A stretch of 7,790 nt of DNA, taken from positions 1 to 7,790 of the forward strand of contig CAZCEC010000128.1 in assembly GCA_964497615.1 (NCBI GenBank), given 5' to 3'. The notes under the pieces were generated by a model. The model was not told the DNA's origin and ran no database searches. It saw only the letters and a list, made by a program, of their open reading frames with translations. This document shows positions 1-7,700 of the stretch, piece by piece. The DNA is from CAZCEC01 sp964497615. Lineage in GTDB: Bacteria; Chloroflexota; Anaerolineae; Anaerolineales; UBA6663. Position 1 is the stretch's first letter. Every line of letters starts with the position of its first letter. The position numbers and the translations under genes are program-made.

Positions 1-55
1 GCCCCATGCCCGCCCACTGCCCCCCCTGCCCCGCGAATACGAACGCCACTTTGGG
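1..55 (-). other. Start of an acyltransferase domain, cut by the window edge
   Basis: Residues 561-578 read K-V-A-F-V-F-A-G-Q-G-G-Q-W-A-G-M-G (562-578), the standard opening of a PKS AT domain. The nucleophile and the specificity motif lie beyond the left edge, so the extender unit cannot be called. An AT fused here shows that this module is also cis-AT. Confidence 0.88.
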
Positions 56-1735
56 CTGTTGGCCGCGCGGCACATACCCGGCCCAGGCGCCTCGCGGTGT
101 CGCTCCGGCCAGGTAGCCATCGAGTTGACCAATCAGGTCTTGAGCAGTCGCGCCCGCGGCCGCCAGGCGATGCTCATGATGCGCGCGGCGCGCGCCCGCG
201 CTGTAGCTCACATCGCGCGCGTCGCCCGCGCCCGCCTCGAGCACGGCGCGATACCGCTCCGCCAGCGCCCGCAGCGCCTGTTCGCTGCGCGCCGAAAGGG
301 GCAGCAGGCACGGTCCCTGTCCAGTTTCTGCCGGGCGTGCAGCCGGCGCTTCCTCCACAATCACATGCGCATTGGTCCCGCTCAATCCGAATGAGTTGAC
401 CCCGGCCACGCGCCGCCCGCCCGCGGGAGCCGGCCACGGCGCCAGCCGGGTGGGCACCTGCATCGGCATCGCCTCCCAGTCAATATTGGGGCTGGGAGTC
501 TCAAAGTGCAGGCTGGGCGGAATCTGTTGGTGCTGCAGCATCAAGACGACCTTCATCAGCGCGGCCACGCCGGCCGCGCCCTCCAGGTGCCCCATGTTGG
601 TCTTGATGGACCCAATCGCCAATGCGTTTTCTGCGCTCCGGCCAACGCCCAGCGCCGACGCCAGCGCGCCCGCCTCGATCGGGTCGCCCAGCGCGGTGCC
701 CGTGCCGTGGGCTTCCACATAGCCGATCTCGGCCGCCTCCACCCGCGCCTCCCTCAGCGCCCGGCGGATGACGGCGCTTTGCGCGGGGCCGTTTGGCGCG
801 GTCAGCCCATTGCTGCGCCCATCCTGGTTGACGGCCGTGCCGCGGATGACGGCCGCGATCCGGTCGCCATCACGCACAGCGTCATCCAGGCGCTTGAGCA
901 CCACCATGCCGCACCCCTCGCCGCGCACGTAGCCGTCGGCCCGCGCGTCGAAGGTCTTGCAGCGCCCATCCGGAGCCATCGCGTTCAGCCGGCAGAAGTA
1001 GATGGTCCGGTCTGGAGTCAGGATCAGGTTCACGCCGCCGGCCAGCGCCAGCGAGCTTTCGCGGGACCGCAGGCTTTGGCACGCCAGGTGCACCGCCACC
1101 AAAGACGACGAGCAGGCGGTGTCAATCGCCATGTTCGGCCCTTCCAGTCCGAGCAGGTACGAGATGCGCCCGGCGGCGACGCTGGCAGTGTTGCCTGTGC
1201 CGGTGTAGGCGTCAATGGTCTCCGGACCCGCGAGCATTTGCAGATGGTAGTAATCGTTGGACAGCAGGCCGATGAATACTCCCGTCGGGCTCCCGGCCAG
1301 GCTGGTTGGCGGCAGGCCCGCGTCCTCCAGCGCCTCCCAGGCCACCTCCAGCAGCAGACGCTGCTGCGGGTCCATGCTCACGGCCTCGCGCGGGGCAACC
1401 CCAAAGAAGCCTGCATCGAACCCATCCACCCGCTCGATGAAACCGCCGACACGCGTGTACATCTTGCCCACGGCGCCCGGGTCGGGGTCGTAGTAATCGT
1501 CAATGCGCCAGCGGTCAGGCGGCACCTCGCGGACCGCATCCGTTCCCTCGCGCAGCAGCTTCCACAGCGCCGCGGGACTCTCGGCGCCGGGGAAGCGGCA
1601 GCCCATCCCGATGATGGCGATGGGCATTTGCTGGGCGCTCTCCAGCCGCTCAACTTTCGCTTGGAGGCGTTCGATGGCCAGCAGCGACCGGCGCAGGCGG
1701 TCCAGGTGATCGGGCGGCAGCGAATCGTTTGACAT
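1..1735 (-). CDS. Modular type I polyketide synthase, 3'-partial (docking-KS-AT...)
   Basis: An ATG at 1735-1733 opens a frame that runs without a stop for 578 codons and off the left edge. The protein starts with a charged helical segment (about residues 5-36), then a complete ketosynthase (about 38-465), the KS-AT linker, and the opening of an acyltransferase (V563-A-F-V-F, then G569-Q-G-G-Q at 569-573). The KS catalytic triad is visible: C208 in T-A-C-S-S-S, H343 in E-A-H-G-T-G-T, and H383 in K-T-N-M-G-H. It should accept the chain from the ACP of the upstream protein and extend it by one unit. The extender cannot be read because the AT specificity motifs lie outside. The start is supported by the docking-type leader directly ahead of P38-I-A-I-I-G and by a purine-rich stretch upstream. 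Any reductive domains of this module are also outside the window. Confidence 0.95.
   Translation of the reverse strand, partial: MSNDSLPPDHLDRLRRSLLAIERLQAKVERLESAQQMPIAIIGMGCRFPGAESPAALWKLLREGTDAVREVPPDRWRIDDYYDPDPGAVGKMYTRVGGFIERVDGFDAGFFGVAPREAVSMDPQQRLLLEVAWEALEDAGLPPTSLAGSPTGVFIGLLSNDYYHLQMLAGPETIDAYTGTGNTASVAAGRISYLLGLEGPNMAIDTACSSSLVAVHLACQSLRSRESSLALAGGVNLILTPDRTIYFCRLNAMAPDGRCKTFDARADGYVRGEGCGMVVLKRLDDAVRDGDRIAAVIRGTAVNQDGRSNGLTAPNGPAQSAVIRRALREARVEAAEIGYVEAHGTGTALGDPIEAGALASALGVGRSAENALAIGSIKTNMGHLEGAAGVAALMKVVLMLQHQQIPPSLHFETPSPNIDWEAMPMQVPTRLAPWPAPAGGRRVAGVNSFGLSGTNAHVIVEEAPAARPAETGQGPCLLPLSARSEQALRALAERYRAVLEAGAGDARDVSYSAGARRAHHEHRLAAAGATAQDLIGQLDGYLAGATPRGAWAGYVPRGQQPKVAFVFAGQGGQWAGMG
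341..1624 (-). other. Ketosynthase domain of the downstream module
   Basis: Residues 38-465 form a complete condensing KS. It has C208 in D-T-A-C-S-S-S (codon 1114-1112), H343 in E-A-H-G-T-G-T, H383 in K-T-N-M-G-H, and the closing N-S-F-G-L-S-G-T-N-A-H-V (447-458). All catalytic residues are present, and the nucleophile is a true Cys rather than the Gln of loading KSQ domains, so it is an elongating KS fed by the upstream ACP. Confidence 0.95.
1625..1723 (-). other. N-terminal coiled-coil docking segment of the downstream PKS
   Basis: Residues 5-37 are charged and heptad-like, with Leu/Ile spaced along L11, L14, L18, L19, I21, L24, V28 and L31, and they end right at P38-I-A-I-I-G of the KS. 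Leaders of this sort in modular PKS proteins form a dimeric coiled coil that receives the C-terminal tail of the preceding subunit. The partner is expected to be the tail at 1744-1824. Confidence 0.7.
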
Positions 1736-1740
1736 GCCGT

Positions 1741-4700
1741 CTAGGATTCTCCCCCCGCATCAAGCTGCTCCAGCCGTTCGTCCAGCATAGCTTCAAGTTC
1801 GCGTTGCGAAAGCGTATCCAGGCCGCCGGTCGGCGCGTCCAACTCAGGCACCGGGCGCGAGTCGGCCTCCGCGCCCTCGTTGCCGTTGGCGGGCAGGACC
1901 AGCAAGCCTTCCAGAAACCTGCCAAGCGCCTCGGCGGTCGGGTAGTCGAACAGCAGGGTCGCCGGCAGGGTAACGTCCAGCGCGGCCCCTAAGGCATTCC
2001 GCATCTCAATGGACATCAACGAGTCCAGCCCCAGCTCCTGCAGCGGCCGCTGCGGGTCCAGCGGGCCGGACGCGTCGAGGCCGAGCAGGCGCGCGGCTTG
2101 TGCCCGGATCAACGCCGCGATCTGCTCACGGCGCTCGCGGCTGTTGGCCGCCAGGTGGAGACGTCCCTTGGAAACGTCGGCCACCGGCCTGTTGCGCGCC
2201 GCGCCCTGCCCGGCCCTCAGCGCCCCAACAATCGGACGCGTTGCCGCCCGGCGGGCATTGTACTTTGCCCAATCCATCGGGAGCACCGCGAGTTGGGTGG
2301 GCGCTGCCGTAAGGGTGTAGCCCAGCGCCCGCAACCCATCCTCCGGCGCGATCTCGCCGATGCCCTGCTCCTCCCGTCGCCCGCGCACTGGCCCGCCTCG
2401 CGCGGCCATGCCAACCTCAGCCCAGGGCCCCCAGTTGATCACGGACGCCGGCAAGCCGTCTGCCCGCCGCAGGTGCGCCAATGCGTCCAGGAAGGCATTC
2501 GCAGCCGCATAGTTGGCTTGGCCTGGTGAGCCCAGGAGCGCCGCGGCGGATGAGAACAACACAAAGAAGTCCAGCGGCAATGTGCGAGTCTGCGCATGCA
2601 GGTGCCACGCGCCCGCCGCCTTAGGCGCCAGCACCTGCGCAAAGCGCGGCCAGTTTTGTTGCAGCAGAGCGCCATCGTCAAGCAGTCCTGCCGCGTGCAC
2701 CACCCCGCGCAGGGGCGGCAGCCTCGCCGCGATGTGGGCGATTAGCTCGGCCACGGCCCGGTCATCAGATACATCGGTGGCGCTTACCTCGACCCGCGCG
2801 CCAGCTTCCTCTAGCCCGCGCAGTGCGCCTTGCGCGGCCGCTGAGGGCGCGTGGCGGCCCGCCAGCACCAGGTGCCGCGCGCCGTGCTCCACCATCCAGC
2901 GCGCCACTGTCAAGCCCAGCCCGCCCAACCCGCCGGTGATCAGGTACGTGCTTTCCCCATTCAGCGGCAGCGGCCCGGCCGGCGCGGGCGTGTGGCGCGT
3001 CAGGCGCGGCACCAGCATCGCCCCCGCCCGCCAGGCCGCCTCGTCCTCAGCCTCAGCCCGCAGCAGCCACCCAGCGAGATCGGAGGCCGCGTCCTGCAAC
3101 CGGCCGGGTTCCAGATCAACCAACCCGCCCCACAGCTCAGGATACTCCTGCGCGATGGTTCGGCCCAATCCCCACAGTGGCGCCTGACCGGGGGACAGCG
3201 CCTCGGCCGCGCGCCCGGCTGATTGCGCCCCCGCGGTGACGATCCACAGTTTCGGCAGCGGCGTGGGCGCGTGCCGCACCAGCGCCTGCGCCAATCCCAG
3301 CGCGCTCTCCAGACCGGGCGTGGCTGGCGGCTCCGCGCCCTCCAGCCCCCAGAGGTGAACGACCCCGCGCCAGTGAATGCCAGCCTGCCCCGCGGCGGCC
3401 CGCACAACCTCCGCCAAGTCCTCAGCCCGCTCGGGATTGGCCTGCCACCGTCCCGGCGCCGTCTCTTCCAGGTGTCGCCCGGCCACAACGGTCAGGCACT
3501 CTCCGCCCGGCCCCTGCAAGTGCTGCCCCAGCGCTTCGGCCACGCCTCCCCGGTCGGCCAGGATCAGCCAGCGGCCTGGTTCCCTCGCCGGTGTCGCGCC
3601 CACTGGTGCTGGCTGCCACTCAATCGTGTACAGATGCTCACGCAGCGCGGTCTCGCCAGTGCGCCGCAGCGCCGCTCGACTCGCCATCCGATAGCGCACG
3701 CCCAAGAGTTCTGCCACGCTGCGGCCTTCTGCATCCACCAGGCGCACATCGCCCGTGAACCCATCGCGGCTAGCGCCGGGCATCAGCCGCGCATGGGCCA
3801 GCCTGGCCTGGCTGGCTTCAGCGGATAGGCGCACCTGTTCAACGCTGATGGGTGCGTAGATGTCAAGCACGCGTCCGTCCGCCTGCGGGGGCGAGGCTGC
3901 CACGCTCGCCAATTGCAGACCGGCCTCCAACAGACTGGGTAGCCAACGATACGCATGCCCCTGGTCGGCATCCGGCGCCGCGCCTATCCTTCCCAGCGCC
4001 TCGTCCCTTCCCAGCGAGATCGTCTCCAGCCGCTGGAAGCTCGGCCCCAGGATAATGTCGCTCGCTTTCAAGGCCGCATACAGGGCCTCGCCCGCCAATT
4101 CGTTGGGGCAGCGCGCCAGGATCGCCCCTACGTCCACACGCCCCATTTCGGCGAAGCCATGCTCGGCCTCCACGCGCCCCGCCACATGCTGGGTCCAGGC
4201 CCCCGCGCCGTCTGTCCGGTCGTCCCGGCTAAAGATGCCCAGCTTCGCGCCGTTCTCGTCCGGGGTGAGCAACACCTGCACGCGCCGCCGCCCGTCATCC
4301 GGCAGCACCAGCGGCTGGAGGAATGTCACTTGTCTGAGGCCGTTTTCGCCCCTCAGCGCGGCATTCGCGGCGGAAAGCGCCATACCCACGTAACACACCG
4401 CTGGTACCAGCGCCAGCCCATAGTACCGGTGCCCCTCCAACAGCGCCGACCGCGCCGGCCATAGCTCGGTCTGGAAAATGATCTCGGGCAGCGGCAAATC
4501 CAGCCGCGCGCCCAACAGCGGATCGTCGCCCGGCGTTTCAGCTTGCCGCCTGCGAGCCGGCGCGACCCACGCGCGCTGGCGCTGAAACGGGTACGTGGGC
4601 CAGGCTCGTCGCCGAGGCGGCGCCTCGCCCCACACACCCTGCCAGTCAATCTCCGCGCCCGCCATGTAGAGTTGGCCCAAGCTCTCCAGCATCTGTTCTT

Positions 4701-7700
4701 CGTCGTCGCGCCCCGGACGAAGCGATGGCGCCAGCAAGCCAGAACCATCCGGCAGGCACTCGCGCGCCATGCCCAGCAGGGCCGAGCGCGGCCCAATCTC
4801 GACGAACACCTCGCAGCCGTGCGCCCGGAGCGCGCGGATGCCGTCGGCGAAGCGCACCGGCGCGCGGGCCTGGCGGCGCCAGTAGACTGGGTCGCAGACC
4901 TCATCCGGTCGGGCGACCGCCCCGCTGAGGTTCGACACCAGCGGGATGCGCGGCGGGACCAGGCGAACGCCGGCCGCCTCGCGTTCCAGCGCCTCGAGCA
5001 CGGGCTCCATAAGCGGCGAGTGAAACGCGTGCGAGACGGACAGCGCGCGCGTGCGCACGCCGTCGCGTTCCAGCCTCTCCGCCACCGCTTCGACCGCCCT
5101 CCGCGCCCCCGAGATCACCGTCTCGGCCGGCGCATTGATGGCGGCGATCGAGACCTGCGCGGTGTAGGCCCTCATCGCCTCGGCCACGCGCGCCTCGCTG
5201 GCATACACGGCCAGCATCGCGCCGTCCGCCGGCAGGCCCTGCATCAGCCGGCCCCGCGCCGCCACGAGCCGCAGGCCGTCTTCGAGGCTCAGCGCACCCG
5301 CCACGCACGCCGCCGTGTACTCTCCGATGCTGTGACCGAACACATAGGCCGGCCGGATGCCCCACGCCTGCCACAGTTGCGCCAGCGACCATTCCAGCGC
5401 GAACAGGGCCGGCTGCGTGTACGCCGTTTGATCCAGCCAGGACGACGATCCCTCAGCCCACAGCATCTCTCTTAGGTCGTGTTCCAACTCAGGCCGCAGC
5501 AGTTCGGCACAACGGTCGAGCGCAGCGCGAAACACCGGCTGCGTCTCGTAGAGCCGCCGGCCCATTCCGGCATATTGAGCGCCCTGGCCCGAAAACAGGA
5601 AGGCCACCCCCTGGCCGCCCGCCAGGCGTGAGTGTGCCGCGCTGCCGTTCACGTCCCAAGCCTGGAGCCGCGCGCGCGCCTCCGCCGGGCTGTGGGCCAC
5701 CACCGCGATCCGGTGGGCAAAGTGGACGCGGCCTGCGCTGGCCGTGAAGCACACCTCGGCCAGGTCGCTGTCGGCGATCCTCGTCAGCGCGTCCGCGTAT
5801 TGCGTCCGCATGTCGCTCAGCGCCCCGCCGTTCTTGGCCGACAGACACAACAGGTGTGGCCCGGCGCGCTGTGCCGGCCGGGGCGGGCGTTCTGGTGCCT
5901 CTTCGACCACCACATGCGCGTTGGTGCCGCCGATGCCGAACGAGCTGACCCCCGCCCGGCGCGGCATGTCTTCGGCCGGCCAGTCGGTCAACTGCGTGTT
6001 CACCCGAAAGTAGCCGGTCTCGAGATTGGCCTGCGGATTAGGATTCGAGAAGTGCAGGCTGGGCGGGATCTGGCGGTGATGGAGCGCAAGCACTGTCTTG
6101 ATTAGCCCAGCCACCCCGGCGGCGGTGTCTAGGTGGCCGATGTTCGTCTTTACCGAACCGACCAGGCAGCTTCCCGCCTCGCGGCCATTAGCGCCGAATG
6201 CTTCCCTCAGCGCCGCCATCTCAATCGAGTCGCCCAGCGGCGTGCCCGTGCCGTGCGCCTCCACATAGCCGATCGTTTCGGGCGCGAACCCGGCCGCGGC
6301 ATGTGCGGCCCGGATCACCTCCACCTGGCCCTCCACGCCCGGCGCGGTGTAGCCGGCCTTGACCGCGCCATCATTGTTGACCGCCCAGCCCCGCACCACC
6401 GCGTACACCGTGTCGCCATCGGCCAGCGCCTGAGCGAGCGGCTTGAGCACCACCAGGCCGGCCCCGCTGCCCGGCACCGTCCCGGCCGCCTGCGCGTCAA
6501 AGGCCCGGCAGTGCCCGTCCGGCGCGAGGATCATCCCTGGCTCGTAGCCGTAGCCCGTGTCCTGCGCCGCGTGAACGGCCACGCCGCCCGCTAGCGCCAT
6601 CTCGCACTGGCCGCGCGCCAGGCTCTCGCACGCCATCGCAACCGCCACCAGCGACGTGGAACACGCAGTCTGCACCCCAATGCTTGGCCCGCGCAGGTTG
6701 AGCTTGTACGAAATGCGCGTGGTCAGAAAGTCCTTATCGCTGCTAATAAAGGCCTGATAGCCCGCCGGCCCACTGAATTCGATTGGCTCGCCGCCGGCCA
6801 GATTGTTGATGAGGTAGCTGTTGAGGCCCGCCCCTGCGAACACGCCCACCCGCCCCGGGCACCGGCTGGGCGCATAACCGGCGTGCTCCAGCGCTTCCCA
6901 GGCGCACTCCAGAAAGATGCGCTGCTGCGGATCCATCAACTCGGCTTCGCGGGCGCTGTACCCGAAGAACGCCGCATCGAACAAATCAATGTCGTCCAGC
7001 CTCGCGCGGGCCCGCACATAGTTGGGCTGGCCCAGCACATGCGGTTCGACCCCCGCCCGCAGCAGTTCGTCATCGCTGAAGAAACGCACCGACTCGACGC
7101 CCGCGCACAGGTTGCGCCAGAACGCCTCGATCGTCGGCGCGCCGGGAAAGCGCCCCGCGAGGCCGATGACGGCGATGGCGCTGCCGGCCCCGCTTGCGCC
7201 AGGCGCCGCCCCAACCGCGATGGCCGCGCTGGCGGACTGCGGCTGCGCATCACCCGGCCGGCCTTCGAGATAGCGCGCCAGCGCGCCCACGGTCGGATAT
7301 CGGAACAACTCCACCAGCGAGAGGTCCAGCCGCATCCGTTCTGCCAGCAGCGCCCGCACGCGCGCCAGCAGCAGCGAATGGCCACCCAGGTCAAAGAATG
7401 ATTGCTCGCTCTCGATCTCCTCGAGGCGCAGCACTTCCTTCCAGATCGCCGCAATCTCCTGGGCCAGTCCGCCAGGCAGTGGACGCCTGTCGACGGCAGC
7501 GGCGGCCGGCGCAAACGGGGCCGGCAGCGCCTTGCGGTCTACCTTGCCATTCGGCGTGCGCGGAATCGCGGGCAGCGCCATGATCGCGGCCGGCAGCATG
7601 TAATGCGGCAGATGCTCCTTAAGGTAAGCACGCATCTCAGTCTGCAGCCGCGCATCCAGCCGCCCATTCTTCGCCGGGTGGTCCTCCGGTGGACCCGCCT

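Noticed and set aside
1086..1624. Downstream KS considered as a loading (KSQ-type) or inactive ketosynthase
   Set aside because: The nucleophile position is Cys (codon 1114-1112) and both catalytic His residues are present, so it is an elongating KS.
506..1732. A 408-codon open frame on the plus strand opposite the downstream KS
   Set aside because: It is the antisense shadow of a clear ketosynthase with all catalytic motifs. In GC-rich coding DNA stops are rare on the opposite strand, and the translation is rich in Arg, Ala, His and Gln with no recognisable domain.
1736..1740. Gene junction checked for a terminator or promoter
   Set aside because: Only five bases separate the genes. There is no room for either, and I saw no stem-loop with a T-run around it.
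2513..3187. A 224-codon plus-strand frame rich in Ser, Ala and Pro
   Set aside because: It lies opposite the ketoreductase region and has low-complexity composition. The minus strand reads an intact KR with its cofactor motif and catalytic residues.
4543..5475. A 310-codon open frame on the plus strand opposite the AT domain
   Set aside because: It is antisense to the malonyl AT, with the same Arg/His/Ala-rich composition, no motif, and no reason to prefer it over the conserved AT reading.
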